Below are positions 11,099 through 22,983 of a DNA stretch of 64,000 nucleotides, in pieces. Each line of letters begins with the position of its first letter. Position 1 is the first letter of the stretch. The DNA is taken from assembly GCF_048544455.1 (NCBI RefSeq), contig NC_133534.1, forward strand, positions 87,511,637-87,575,636, read 5' to 3'. Source of the DNA: Silene latifolia (lineage: Eukaryota; Streptophyta; Magnoliopsida; Caryophyllales; Caryophyllaceae). A program made the translations under genes and the position numbers. The notes under the pieces were generated by a model. The model worked only from the letters and a program-made list of their open reading frames with translations. It had not been told where the DNA came from and ran no database searches.

Positions 11099-12345
11099 GA
11101 ATCTCCTGATCTCTGCTACATTCTTCAGTGCTTCCCACCGAGTAACTGCCTCTATCTTTGCAAGATCCACAGCAACACCCTTCTTTGAAATCACATGCCC
11201 CAGAAAAGCATCCTCCTCTAACCAGAACTCACACTTAGACAATTTCGCATACAGCTGATTGTCTTGCAAAGTTTTTAACAGAAACCTCAAATGCTCCTCA
11301 TGCTCCTCCTTAGTCTTAGAGTAGACTAAGATATTATCGATAAAGACCACCACAAACCGATCCAAAAACTGACTGAAGACCTGGTTCATCAAATCCATAA
11401 ACACTGCAGGTGCATTAGACAACCCAAACGGCATCACAACATACTCATAGTGACCATACCTCAATGTAAAAGCTGTATTCGGTATCTCCTCTTCCCGAAT
11501 CTTCACCTGGTGATAACCTGACCTTAAATCGATCATAGAAAAGACCGCTGCACCGTTCAACTGATCAAACAAATTATCTATCCTCGGCAGAGGATACCCG
11601 TTCTTCACTGTAACCCTGTTCAGCTCTCTATAATCGATGCATAACCTCAAACTCCCATCTTTCTTTTTCACAAACAGAACTGGTGCTCCCCACGGTGATA
11701 CACTAGGTCTAATGTATTCCCTCTCAATCAGATCATCCAGCTATTTCTTCAGCTCCTCCAACTCCTTAGGACCCATGCGGTACGAGGCCTTAGAGATTGG
11801 TCCTATCCCTGGTTTCAACTCAACAATGAAATCTATCTCCCTCTTCGATGGCAAACGCGATATCTCATCTGGGAAAACATCTGGAAACTCTCCCACCATT
11901 GGTATCTGCTCAACTGTCGGACTCTCCATACTATGGTCTCTCACATGGCATAAGGTCAGCGGACACCCCTTCCTCAGATAAGACTTCAAGGTCACTGCTG
12001 CAATCAAGTTAACTTTGGGTTTGACAACAAACCCACAATAAGACACACTAACTCCCTTAGAACCTCTCCAGAAGCCTTCTTTTGATGACAGTCTATCTTA
12101 GCCTTGTACTTACCTAACCAGTCCATACCCACTATCATCTCAAAACCTTCTAAGGAAAACTCTAACAAGTCACCTGGTAGGTCAACCTGTCCAACTGTGA
12201 TAGACACACCCCTTTACAACCTCCCACAAGATACAGACTCATCCGACGGTATGAACACCTCCTTTTTTACAGACTCAAACTCTCTCAAACCCAAAAGCTT
12301 AGCATGACTCGATGATACAAACGACTTTGACGCCCCCGAATAAAA
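11099..12345 (-). pseudogene. G protease and reverse transcriptase, truncated
   Basis: On the minus strand the protease comes first. The active-site region near 12342 reads Tyr-Ser-Gly-Ala-Ser where Asp-Ser-Gly-Ala-Ser is expected, beside an A/T homopolymer; MIVGMDWLGKY follows near 12130. The reverse transcriptase has [38 protein letters not shown] and [13 protein letters not shown] (Ile-Asp-Asn for the usual Ile-Asp-Asp). Frames change near 12050 and 11740. The frame ends at the Copia 1 LTR junction, losing the thumb, RNase H and integrase. Confidence 0.85.
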
Positions 12346-12650
12346 AAAAAAACAAATTTAAAGACTCCATTAACAAGAAATGTAGCCGTGATAACGTGAG
12401 CATCATCCTCAGCGGCTTTCTTCTCCATCATGAACAGCTTACCACTGGTCTTCTGTCCACCTCCCTGGTCAGTACTAGCTTTGGTAGACGGCTTGTTGTT
12501 TGTCGCGGGTCTCTGGTATGAATTACCGCCATTGCGGTTAGTCCCACCCTGGTTGTTACTCTGACCACCCTGACTATTCCACGACCCAGCCAGTCTGTTA
12601 CTAGTATAGCTCTGAGATGGACCCTGAGAGAAACTCCCATGTGACTGCCT

Positions 12651-13511
12651 CTAAAAACCCCTGCCCATAGCACTGGTACACTCATGTCTCTTGTGGCCCA
12701 CACCGCCACAGTTATAACAAGATAAACCCCAGCTGCTACTACTACCACCATGGCCACGCCCGTAAGAAGCTCCACCTTTGAACCCCGACCCCAAAGAGTA
12801 AGCTCTAACCTGGTTATGGCCGCCTCTGTTGTAGCTAGACTGACCACCACGCTCACTCTCAGCCTTCCTCTTCTCAGAAGCCCTCTCTCTATTCTCCTTA
12901 GTCATCTCCACCAACCTCTCAGCTCTCCCACCACGCTTATATACCTCCTTAAAATAAGTAAGGACCCTACCGACAACTTCTCCATAATCTTGGGTGTCAA
13001 CCCATTCTCAAATCTCAATGTCAAGTTCTCTTGGCTCAGCCCCATATCCTCTGCGTACCTAAACTTCTCGTTGAACTTGTGATAATACTGAGCAACAGTC
13101 ATATCAGAAGTCATCTTCAAGTCATCAAACCCCTCTCTCAGCTTGCTACGCACATGCTCCGGCACAAACTCTCGCCTCATAGCCCTCTTAAATCCCAAGG
13201 TATAGCAAATAACCCCTGTTTCACATATAGATCCAAAGCACTCACCCTAACCTTATCCCACCACTCTCCGGCTGCTTCCCTCAAGTAGAATGCAGTTTGT
13301 TCGACTCGAAAGTCCTCTGGGCAATGAACAATATTGAGTTAAACCTCGCTATATTAATGCTCATCTTGGCAAAATCTACACCTGCCTCTTTATCATTTCC
13401 GAACTTCTTTAAAGCGTCAGTAAGAGCATTCTGGTGCTCCAACATTTTAAGGATCTCATCTACACTCATGTTCTCAGCCCTGGCATACAACGTGTTTCTA
13501 TTTGGCGGCAT
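12651..13511 (-). pseudogene. G gag, frame-broken
   Basis: Starts MPPNRNTLYARAE at 13511. It has a retrotransposon gag domain (FVPEHVRSKLREGF, MTVAQYYHKFNE, about 13160-13000) and one zinc knuckle C-x2-C-x4-H-x4-C (CYNCGGVGHKRHEC, near 12690). Frameshifts lie near 13280-13198 and 12910. A short Gly/Ser/Arg-rich linker surrounds the knuckle. Confidence 0.85.
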
Positions 13512-13587
13512 CTTGAAACTTTATAAGATAAACAAACATAAACACACATACCATACTCAAAACACGAAAACAGCCTGCACAGAACCC

Positions 13588-13873
13588 ACTCGATCGAGTA
13601 CCAAAACCCACTCGATCGAGTTGAGGCCACTCGATCGAGTTTCAATTCCCACTTACTCGATCGAGTGCCTTGACTCCAGAACCTGACCAGAATGCATCCA
13701 AAAACGCACTCGACCGAGCCACCTCCTTACTCGATCGAGCTGACCCCTCTCGATCGAGTGCCCAAACCTACTCGATCGAGTGCCCAATAACAGACTACTG
13801 CCCAGAAATGTAAAACAACCCACTCGATCGAGTCACTCACCTACTCGATCGAGTGCCCCCCACTCGATCTAGT
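13588..13873. repeat. ACTCGATCGAGT array in the G leader
   Basis: Units start at 13588, 13610, 13629, 13655, 13708, 13729, 13748, 13770, 13822, 13843 and 13862. Intervals inside clusters are 22, 19, 26; 21, 19, 22; and 21, 19. Most units match ACTCGATCGAGT or differ by one base. The array lies between primer-binding site and gag. Confidence 0.9.
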
Positions 13874-13929
13874 CATGCTGACTCGTATACTACCTGCATG
13901 CATATCTCAACACTTCCAACCAACTATGT

Positions 13930-13938
13930 TTATATATA

Positions 13939-13979
<41 letters not shown>
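13930..13979. repeat. (TA)n microsatellite
   Basis: About 50 bp of alternating TA with a short T interruption, inside the G leader. Confidence 0.95.
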
Positions 13980-14393
13980 CGACAAACGACAACATAATAC
14001 ATTATTTATATTTATACCACAACAACAATCCTACTCCACATGTTTCTAAAATGCCACATCATAAAACATTCATCTTACAACTTCATTATCTAACCAACAT
14101 GCATACATACACTATCATCATCATTCACCTCAACACCTCTTATCCGCCACATGCATACATCCACCAATTCATACCATATATTTCTATATAGATATACAAC
14201 ACACAAGGTAAACACATAGTGATCCCAACACACAACCCATAGTGACCGGTTCAAAGTTGTAGGGCAAGATCGCGACTTTAGGACGTCTCCCAAGTCATTG
14301 CATTAACTAGTTCCTAACACCTCCTACCCGGGTTCATTTTATTTTTACTCCCTAAGTTCATTAAGTTCATTTATTACAGGTTCCAAAATCGTC

Positions 14394-14405
14394 GCTATGA
14401 TACCA
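14394..14405 (-). other. Primer-binding site of G
   Basis: The minus strand reads TGGTATCATAGC, 3 bp from the LTR end, complementary to the 3' end of a plant tRNA-Met-type primer with small differences. The ~90 bp around it resemble the same region of element C (41640-41740). Confidence 0.75.
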
Positions 14406-14408
14406 CTT

Positions 14409-15780
14409 TGTAACACCCCATATTCCAAGTGCCTTACCAGGACCACTTAAGGCATGGAAGTGCTACCATCTGGGTTACCCGAGGCAATGATAATCAAATA
14501 GACCATAAAGAAACGTATTTTAATAATAAAGTTTAAGGCGATACAACCAAATCCGAAGCTGATAGAAGGAATACAAAAGTTCTCAAAATGTCAACCAACT
14601 AGACAGCTAAAAGAACGTTCAACACAGCGGAAGACTTCTACGACAGCTCGTGATGACTCAACCTCGCTATCCCATGCACGTCAACTCATACCTGCTCACT
14701 ATCCCCGAATGGTCACCACAGTTTTTAAAACAATTAAACGGGGTCAGTACTGATTACACAAAACAAACAGCTACAATAAAACAACATGACAAGCCAATCC
14801 AATCCACCAACTCCGTCACATCACCACACACCTGTCTACACACTAAAGTGTGTAGTCCTACCAGAATACTCATCGCAACAAGTATTTCACACCGCCAGTG
14901 GGGGACCGCAGCCGTTCGCACCTATTCCCCGCTCATCGCATTCGATCGATAACCCATGTTCCTTAATGTGCACATCCCTTCTATGGCAGGTTCCATAGAA
15001 GGCGTATCAAGGGCCTGAACCCACTCCCGTAATTGACTCCACTCAGCCATGGACGCGCCCAGAGAACCACAGACAGTTATACAACAATCACCTTATACAA
15101 TCACAATCACCAAATACCAACTCCTTTAATCAATCAACAACAATAAAACAATCACCAACAATCAACAATGCCATGTAAACAATACTGAGTAGGGAAACCC
15201 TACCTGGAATAGCAATCACAAGAGACTGTCTAGCAACTAATCAGAACTTCTCCTCTACGAATCCTCCTCTTATATCATGTATACATACAATTACTACCAA
15301 CACATCATAATACTCCCAAATCCCCCAAATCTACCGAATTAGTGTTTAACCAAACACAACAAAACATTATAAAAATTATATTAAAAGATTACCCTTGACA
15401 CAACGATCATAAAGGCATAAACAATGAGACGAACCGACTATCCTAGCCTTGGAATTTGCTAATAACTTGAGAGATGCGAACAACGTAACTTTAAATCTCC
15501 TCTTGAAAAGTTTAGACTGATAAAAGTGTTTAGGAAAATAATGGCGAAAGCTTTTATATTAATCTCGCGTTATTAACAAAACCCGGCTAATTAAACCCGT
15601 AAAACACACTTACTTGATCGAGTAAGTCACTTACTCGATCGACTGCCCCTTACTCGATCGAGTCTCAAACTTACTCGATCGAGTAACCTACAGGCAGACT
15701 ACTGTTTTGCGTAAAAAGCTACTTACTCAACAGAGTAAGTCCCACTCGATAGTGTAACCATAGACATAGAAAACCGTATT
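14409..15780 (-). repeat. 5' LTR of G, outer end missing
   Basis: Begins TGTAACACCCC in + orientation like the C LTR, with the same gene order of parts: array at 15612-15755 and a TATA-like box (TATAAAA, minus, 15552-15558) next to it. The expected GGGTGTTACA end is absent; around 15770-15790 the sequence passes into the end of the E ORF-1. The exact boundary is uncertain. Confidence 0.7.
15612..15755. repeat. ACTCGATCGAGT array in U3 of the G LTR
   Basis: Units start at 15612, 15633, 15652 and 15673 (intervals 21, 19, 21), with decayed units at 15725 and 15744 (interval 19). On the minus strand the array lies just upstream of the TATA-like box at 15552-15558. The 19/21 grammar equals that of element C. 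Confidence 0.85.
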
Positions 15781-15845
15781 ATTATAGTGGGGTCCTCCTC
15801 CTCTTCTTCTCTCCTCCTCTGACTACCTCTCGCATCTGACTTAGC

Positions 15846-16843
15846 TCAGAGCCTCTCCTCTCTCTCTGACGTGTCCTCCTCGCTCTCAGGCTGAGGGTAC
15901 CCCTCCGCCGAGTATCGGTAGAAGGAAGGGTGTGGCCACCCAGATGGAACAGAACGACCTCGCATCATGTGGTACTCGTAATGAGGGAATAAGGCAAGAG
16001 CCTTACCCCGCTCCATACGAGCCACTCTCCTGCACATATCCAACAACAAACCATCACGATGCCCTTGGTCCATGACCTCAAGCGCCTCAAAAGTGGGAGG
16101 AGCAACAAAATTAGCCACTAAAGGAGGCTGAGAGATAGAGGGTGTAGGTTTAGGCGTGGGCGTGGACGCGGACGCGGGTGTGTGCCCAGCCTGTGTAGGT
16201 GTAGACCTCTCTCCGACTTCCCTAATAGTGGAGGAGGTCCTATTCCGTTTTCTGGAAGCGGTAGGGGTGAAGTCAAGGATGTAACAAGGTAGAGGCAGTG
16301 GTAGTCTACCCGTCACAGTAGTCAAAGGTAAAAGTCGGGGCAGAGAGGGTGAAGGTAAAGTCACGGACGGTAAAGTGCCTATCTTCTACGTCCGATGGTC
16401 AGCTGCTAACCAGTTCATAGAAGATATAACTAGAATGTCGATGACATTATCCTTATCTATAAATATAAGACAACGGGGAAAATCGAGGAAAAGACCGCGG
16501 GCAATGCGAGTCACTAACCCAGCACAAGCTATCGTGCCAGATGATTTTAACCCGACAACGTTAAAATGTTGAGCTGTCAAGTAGGAAATGCTAAAAACAA
16601 ACGGGGCACCGCTATCAATATTCAGGTACCCGACTAAAATGGAAGACTCAGTGTTATTAATGTTGTTAGGCTCATGACGACCGAAAATGGTTTCTCCTAG
16701 CAGACGGAGAAAGTAACAGGCTGGGGGTAAGTGGACATGAGCACCACTTCGCTGACCGAAGGGACTGTGTGCAAGTGTATGCCAAATCTTAGACACGAGT
16801 TTCCTAGGGGGCTCAAGAAAATCGTCATTAACTAAACCCAACT
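15846..16843 (-). pseudogene. E ORF-1 gene, C-terminal part
   Basis: This is the third piece of an ATHILA ORF-1-like gene whose other pieces lie at 44082-44699 and 53758-53826. It starts at the TSD ccaac (16839-16843) beside solo LTR F; the residues at the break (LGLV) fit the LGL seen at this place in A, B and C. An in-frame TAG at about 16386 interrupts it. The C-terminus is Ser/Thr/Pro-rich. Homology to the C element's gene may continue past the stop at 15846 to a Gly-Pro-His-Tyr-like end near 15786, after a frameshift. Confidence 0.75.
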
Positions 16844-17638
16844 GGTCGGACTATTTCGGAGCTATATTCTTTTTTCGGAATAATTGTCATTGGAAGCACC
16901 TAGACCAAAACACAATTTATAACTTCACAAACAACTCTACAATTAGTAAAGAGGCAAGTAAAGGTCGGATCCCAAGGGACGGGAATTGAGATGAGATTTC
17001 TATTGAAACTAGTGGTGTCTTAGGGGTGTCACAATTTGGGTTGATGTAGAAGGTCACTAACTAAATAGCAATGAAAATAAATAAGCAAGATGAATTGAAA
17101 GGGTTGTAAACAATTGATAAAAAGCACTAGGGTATCATGGGGTCATAGGGGAATCATGGGAATTGATCATACAAACATGTTTTCAAATTATAAGCAAGCA
17201 ATTATTGTTGTTGTGGATTGAGTTGGGTTATATCTTACAATCCTAGGAAAGTTTGGGTCCCGGAGCCGAATCGATTAGTTTGTACAACACCTACAAGTTG
17301 ACTTAGTCTTTCCTACTCAACAACATGCATGGTCTAATGAGACTCGAGTTGGTTTATGTCTTACAAGTCTCATTGAAAAGATAGGTGATGGGTGAAAAAT
17401 GCAAGGATTCATCGGCTCACATTTCATCAAACATAACATGTGCATGAGTTGAGATCAAAACAAGCAAGCAAATAAACCATGAAAGCATATTAATTTAAGC
17501 ATGAATCATTCCCCATGTTGGTTTCCCCTAATTACCCATTAACCCTAGCTAGGTCACTACTCACTCATTATCATGTTGATCATGCCAGCAAGGTTGTCAA
17601 TCAAACCAACAAAATGAATCATGATGAACAAATGAAAG
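16844..17638 (-). repeat. Solo Athila-type LTR F, left half
   Basis: Left half of a 1.76 kb LTR that resumes at 43119. It is flanked by ccaac at 16839-16843 and again at 44082-44086, with no internal region, so it is a solo LTR left by LTR-LTR recombination. The first ~60 bp (TGGTCGGACTATTTCGG...) differ from those of B and A. It is interrupted by element C. Confidence 0.85.
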
Positions 17639-19008
17639 TGTAACACCCCCGTACGCCAGAATGCCTTACCAAGGACCATCCCAGTGTATGACGGTGTCGC
17701 CATCTCGGTTTCCCGAGGAGGTAGATCAAATTAGACAATAACAGAACTATTGTAATATTAATATATCTTATACAACACAACTCAATACAACGTCTTTATA
17801 ATAAAGGTACAACCATAACACTCATGACCGTGCCTCTCTAGACTGGTAGCGTGATGACTCGATCCTTCCAATCCTAGCCGCCATAACCAACATTACCTGC
17901 CAAGCCAACTGCTCACCATCCCCGAATGGATCACCGCAGGTTTCACAAAACAACAACAATGGGGTCAGTACTGACTAATCAAATGTAAGACAGTAAAACA
18001 ATATAAACAGCTGATCATCCTCTTTCCCAGTCTCATAACCTCGCACAGTAACCGACTACGCCCCGAAGGGTGTAGCCCTGCCAGATTACCCATCGCAACA
18101 GGTAATCCTCGCCGCCAGTGGGTGACCGCAGCCCACCCCACCTAGTCCAGCTCATCAACGAGCGACTAATAATCCCTGTCCCTTAATGTGCACATCCCCT
18201 CCAGTGGCGGGTTCCACGGAGGGCGAACTAGGGTGTGAAGTCACTCCCGCAAGTGACTCCACCACCATCACAACACACACAGCCTTACAGCTGTCACAAC
18301 ACCACAACCGTCACAACACCGCCACACCACCACCATCATCACTACACTAATACTTCGATGATCAGCAGATAACAGTCATACACAATACGATCACAATCTT
18401 AATCAATTAACAGTAAACTGAGTAGGGAAACCCTACCTCATCGCAAAGCATGCAAGACTTCCATTTACAGCCACGCACAACTCCAATAAGCATCCTAACA
18501 ATGATAACCATCTCCTATTACACAACTATACTCAAAGAATCACTCAAAAGAACACAAGGCAGGGACTTACCTAACCTTACACATCGGGGGTGACATAGAC
18601 GACCACCACACACGTCATTCTTCCCCAGCGAATCCTGTCATTCCCATGGTGGAGGTTTAGGCTAATTCCATTAAAGTGTGAAGATATGGGGTGATAGGGG
18701 AGAGAGATAGAATAGGGTTAGAGAAAGAGGAACTGTCGAAGAAATGAGAAAATGAAATGAATCTCGCGAATTTGCGTTTATATTAACGTGTCGACAGCAG
18801 CCATACTCGGTCGAGTACAAGAGTACTCGGCCGAGTAGGCTCTACTCGGTCGAGTATGGGTGATACTCGGCTGAGTAGCCTCAGCTAGGTCGAGCAAGTA
18901 ATCCTATAAACCTCATGATACAAGTCTGATCCCTCACCCATTCATCCCTAAGGTCTGTTTGGTCAACATTAACGGTCAACAATGTTCTTAAATATCCTGG
19001 GTGTTACA
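17639..19008 (-). repeat. 3' LTR of element C
   Basis: 1370 bp, TGTAACACCCCCGTAC...GGGTGTTACA. The ends form an inverted repeat. It has a palindrome array at 18805-18895 and a TATA-like AATATAAAC on the minus strand at about 18776-18784. Confidence 0.92.
18805..18895. repeat. ACTCGGYCGAGT array in U3 of the C 3' LTR
   Basis: Units start at 18805, 18825, 18844, 18865 and a decayed unit at 18884 (intervals 20, 19, 21, 19). On the minus strand it lies 20-110 bp upstream of the TATA-like box. The copy in the other LTR (42906-42981) has lost its third unit. Confidence 0.9.
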
Positions 19009-19046
19009 ATCTTCCCCCTTTAAAAAGAACTTCGTCCCCGAAGTTC
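19009..19046 (-). other. Polypurine tract and hairpin of C
   Basis: On the minus strand, the hairpin GAACTTCG-GGGA-CGAAGTTC (19027-19046, perfect 8 bp stem) is followed directly by TTTTTAAAGGGGGAAGAT and then the LTR. The purine run is the plus-strand primer site. Confidence 0.8.
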
Positions 19047-20132
19047 AGCCCGCACGACCCTCTCCCCTGGTTTACGTACCGTGACATTAACCACCCACAC
19101 CAAGGTGTACAAATTTACACCATCCTGACATTACCATCATACCATCTTTCTCAAACAAATAATCACCTATCACAGCTACTCCTCCAAACAATACTAATCA
19201 CCAACTTTCACATACTCTTACGGAAATTAATGAACTCACATGCATTCTTTTGCCAAACGCAACACAACTACTATCAACCATACACAAATACGAAGCAATA
19301 CTCAAAAAAGCACTAACAAATGTACCAATATGCAATTGCAAACCATACACAACTGTGAACCACCCTCATAAATTGAGTTGAGACACCCGTGCACAGTATA
19401 ACCTTCATATGACTTGAATACAACATGGATACAGCTTAAAGGAAACATGAATGTAAATTCCGAATGCTAACATGCCTAACGTACATGTGATTCCAAAAAT
19501 CATGGGTATAATTAAATACATATTTCACATAATTAAATACTTAATTCCGCGACATTACTCTTCCCTTCTTAAAGGAACTTCGCCCCCGAAGTTCACCACT
19601 AGCCATTTCCCATGCCCAAAGCCAATGCATACCTCATGACGGTGACATTACTCATAGACTCTTGTAGCATATCTTACTTTATGACATTACACACTTGTGC
19701 CTTATAAAGACAAAAATATTTCAGCAACCAAGTAGTGTATAAAAATAAAGTGTATTTAATGAGAAATAGCAGTCTTATGCGTAATTCGTTGAGGCAATTA
19801 TCACTGTAATCCAACATATATACGTAAAAAAACTTATTACAATTACCACGCTGTCTGAGTATGGTGTTACCTTTCATATAATTTAGTGATTCGGGTCGTC
19901 CTCCCCTAAACAATTTAAGTTTCTAGTAACCAACCAATGTTATACAACGAAACATTCACCATTTCATAGCTTATTCCAACAATCACGTATCCGTGATACG
20001 ATCATAATCCATCTGTGGAGCATGTTATAGTATAAAATAACAAAATAAGGTACTAACAACTGTTTCATACAATTATCACATAACTTATGTAATTCACCTA
20101 GCTAATTCCCATCAGTTCTCTGTTTCCGCAAT
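19047..20132 (-). other. 3' non-coding region of C with a second hairpin copy
   Basis: No gene seen; the short frame at 19674-19913 has no recognisable features. At 19575-19594 the same hairpin stem recurs with loop GGGG, followed on the minus strand by a second purine run. This looks like a relic of a duplicated 3' end. Confidence 0.65.
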
Positions 20133-20246
20133 ATTCGGCCGAGTTTGAAAGGCTACTCGGTCGAGTAAGCTCTACTCAGTCGAGTATATTGTATACTCGG
20201 CCGAGTAAGCTCTACTCGGCCGAGTAGTAACTATGCTCAATCGAGT
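20133..20246. repeat. Palindrome array downstream of C ORF-1
   Basis: Six units at 20133, 20155, 20174, 20195, 20214 and 20235 (intervals 22, 19, 21, 19, 21). Cores are GGCC, GGTC, AGTC and AATC within ACT/AGT arms. Confidence 0.9.
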
Positions 20247-20550
20247 TATCACAACCAGAGAGCGTTTTGACGACATTACCTAGAGCATTCACAATCAACC
20301 TGTATCAAATTCTTCGCAGCAATATTAAGCACAACTAATTCCTAACATAAACGACATTCAACACGTCTCTATACGATAATTAAGTAAATAACGGCCTTAT
20401 GGCCAAATACAGTCATCCAACGAAAGATACCAAATTCCGAAAGCAACAACCAAAGAAGAAGTAATAAATCCAACACAACAAAACAAATCCATCACAACCA
20501 AGTAAATCCAACATCAAAGAAATCAAACCAAATAACCTAACAACATAAGA

Positions 20551-22145
20551 TCAATAATGAGGACCCTCCTCCATGTCATCATCACCACCTGCGCCCGAGG
20601 AACCTGCACCTGCACTCCCTGCTCCTGGAAAGCCTGCTGCTGCTGCTGAGTAGTCCCCTCCTAACTGACTGCCAGAGTTGGCTCCCCACGGTCCGGCAAG
20701 GTAGCCAAACTCAGTCTCCTCCGGAGGTCTCCAGTAGGTCGGGTCGACACCATAGCTGTGGAATACTCCCGTATCCACCCCCGGTCCCCTCCACCAGACA
20801 GGCTGTGCTAACTGTGTCCCTATGCCCTGGTTAAGGGTTATCTCATGTAGGTTGCAGAGCACCAAAGTAGAGGAGATCCGCTCAGCCAGTTCATGAGGCT
20901 GCATCCTCGGGTCATGCACTGTGGGGTAGGGCGAATACTGGTAAGGTAGCAAGGATAGGAGTCAGAAGTAGAGTAAGAGGGCTCAGGTACAACCGGGTCT
21001 GCCCTAGACTGCCTCACTCCACGATGCTCCCGAGGTGGGGGAGGTGCGTGCTGCTGTCCCTCAGGTACGGTGACAAGCTCAGGTAGGTCCAGGAGAATAC
21101 GTGGGTCAATGAGGTAGGACTGGGGCTCAGGTCTAGGAATGGCACAAGTCTCACACTCAGCCAAATGATCAACAACAGGGAGATGAGCTGGGTCCGGAAG
21201 CACCATCCACATAGTTCCCCTCACCCTCCAGGCATACGACCCATCATCCATCTTCCTCAACCATCGGTTCTGACACCAGTACTGAGCGTCCGTGGTAGGC
21301 ACAATCTCTACATACTCATTCCCCTCAGGAGGTGGGGCCTCAAAATCTCTCAGACGCTGAGCTAGGCGGGTCACTATGGCCCTGCAGGCAATGTGTCGGG
21401 TCTCGGACTGTGCCATGCGCTCAAGACCAGAGCACACTACACCAGGGGCACTGTAGTAGAATGGTTTCTGACGGTGTAGGTTGAGGTAAGATATAAGTAG
21501 CATAACCTCGTGAGAATTAAGCTTGCTCACATAATCTCTCGAGTATAACAAACAGGTCATCATCCTCAGAAACATATGAAGGGAAACATGCTGAACATCA
21601 TTAATATGCATGGCACTGGCACTAGAGGCAGGTCTACCAGTCAATTAAGGAAGGTAAAGGGGTGCACCACTATTCTTGGCCACATCACTGAGGTAATCAT
21701 CCTCCTCGGCCTCTAAACCCAAATGGTCAGCCAACTCGTCCAGGGTAAGCTCATGATCTTCATTCATGAGACGAAAAGAGACAGTCTTTCCTTTCTTATC
21801 ATAAACAAAAGAGCTCAAAAACTCTAAGGTCAAGTGGGGGTAGGATTTCTTTCTCAGATGGTACAACCCCTCCATGCCCAAAATCTTGAAAATATGAAAT
21901 ATGTCCTCCTTGATCCCCAAAGTCTCAAGGATACCAGGGTTAACACAGCGGGTGGGGCGAAAAGGACGACGCATAAGAGCCACAAAAGCCGTACGATGAT
22001 TGAAATCAGAGAATATTACCAATGGTTGTGCCTCCACCGGCGGAACTACCGGTTCAGTGCTGGACTGACCAATCTCAAGCTGAACATTAGCACGAGTTCT
22101 TTTGTTGGGTAAGCCTCTGGTTTTCACCATACTGCAAGGAAACAA
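20551..22145 (-). pseudogene. C ORF-1 gene (ATHILA ORF-1-like), broken
   Basis: Starts MFPCSMVKTRGLPNKRT at 22145. The conserved core includes YPHLTLEFLSSF and LTLDELADHLGL, as in A and B. An in-frame TAA lies at 21645-21647, after which homology continues in the same frame to about 20940; a frameshift leads to the last segment (20952-20551). The C-terminus is Gly/Ala/Ser-rich with an acidic end (DDDMEEGPHY). About 530 residues if unbroken, near family size. It is the only gene in C. Its role is unknown. Few lesions imply it was intact until fairly recently. Confidence 0.8.
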
Positions 22146-22713
22146 TTCTTTAACAGGGGATTGACACCAAAATTCTTAGCGAAAAAGACGGACTGTTTTC
22201 AATTGTATATCGAGTTTAGAACCATCCCTTTTTAAGACAAATTATCAGAAAATCACCAATTACCTTACAATGATATGGTTACAAGCTTTAATGTGTTTCA
22301 AATTAGGGAATAATCATCAACAACCAGAAGATTTCAGAAACAATTCGTTTTTGATAACCCTAGATTTCAGAAATTGAGTTTTAAACCATGAAATTAATCA
22401 ATCAAGGCATACACAAGATTGATATACAGTTGAATCCAAGAATCAACAAGTTAAGGACTAAATTCCAATTGTTTTAGCAAGGAAATCGAAATATAGCATG
22501 CTATTATACCATCACTTTGAGTTTAAATCTTACCTTAAACTGGTTTGAGGCAAGCAAGAACAAGTAGAATACCAAAGTTTTACCCAAAAGCTTGAGGGAG
22601 GTAGGATATGGAGTTTTTAGAGAGAAGGAAAAGAAAGGTGGGAGGCGGAAATAAGGAAGAAAGGAACGAAAATAGGGTTTTTGTATAACCCGCATAAGTC
22701 CTGCTACAGCAAT

Positions 22714-22945
22714 ACTCGGTCGAGTATTGGGAATACTCGGCCGAGTGTCGACTACTCGGTCGAGTATTTAGGATACTCGGCCGAGTGTCTACTACTCGGT
22801 CGAGTACCTTTCTTACTCGATCGAGTTTTGAAGAACAGAAGCGATTGTTGTTTTCACAAAACGGACACTCGGTTGTGTAGCTTGATACTCGGCCGAGTAT
22901 GGTCTACTCGGTCGAGTTCACTCATCTACTCGGTCGAGTTTTCCG
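22714..22945. repeat. Palindrome array upstream of C ORF-1
   Basis: Units start at 22714, 22735, 22754, 22775, 22794 and 22815 (intervals 21, 19, 21, 19, 21), then further units with looser spacing to 22938. Cores are mostly GGTC and GGCC. A TATA-like TTATACAA lies on the minus strand at 22681-22688, between array and gene. Confidence 0.9.
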
Positions 22946-22983
22946 AAAACAAAGAAGAAGTCGTAACATTTCATTGTTCCTGC

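Larger units (their letters stand above)
11099..15780 (-). mobile_element. Truncated Tekay-like Ty3/gypsy chromovirus, element G
   Basis: Read on the minus strand: a 5' LTR (about 15780-14409), a tRNA-Met type primer-binding site, a leader with a palindrome array, gag, protease and part of the reverse transcriptase, then a cut at 11099 where Copia 1 begins. The rest of pol and the 3' LTR are missing. The reverse transcriptase style (VFPDE...PSKREIDF, RMGPKELEELK) is that of Tekay/Del chromoviruses. The LTR lacks about 100 bp at its outer end, where it meets the ORF-1 relic of E. Confidence 0.8.

Noticed and set aside
13588-13873. Regularly spaced short palindromic repeats resembling a CRISPR array
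   Set aside because: Units are only 12 bp, spacers 7-10 bp, inside a plant retrotransposon leader, with no cas genes.
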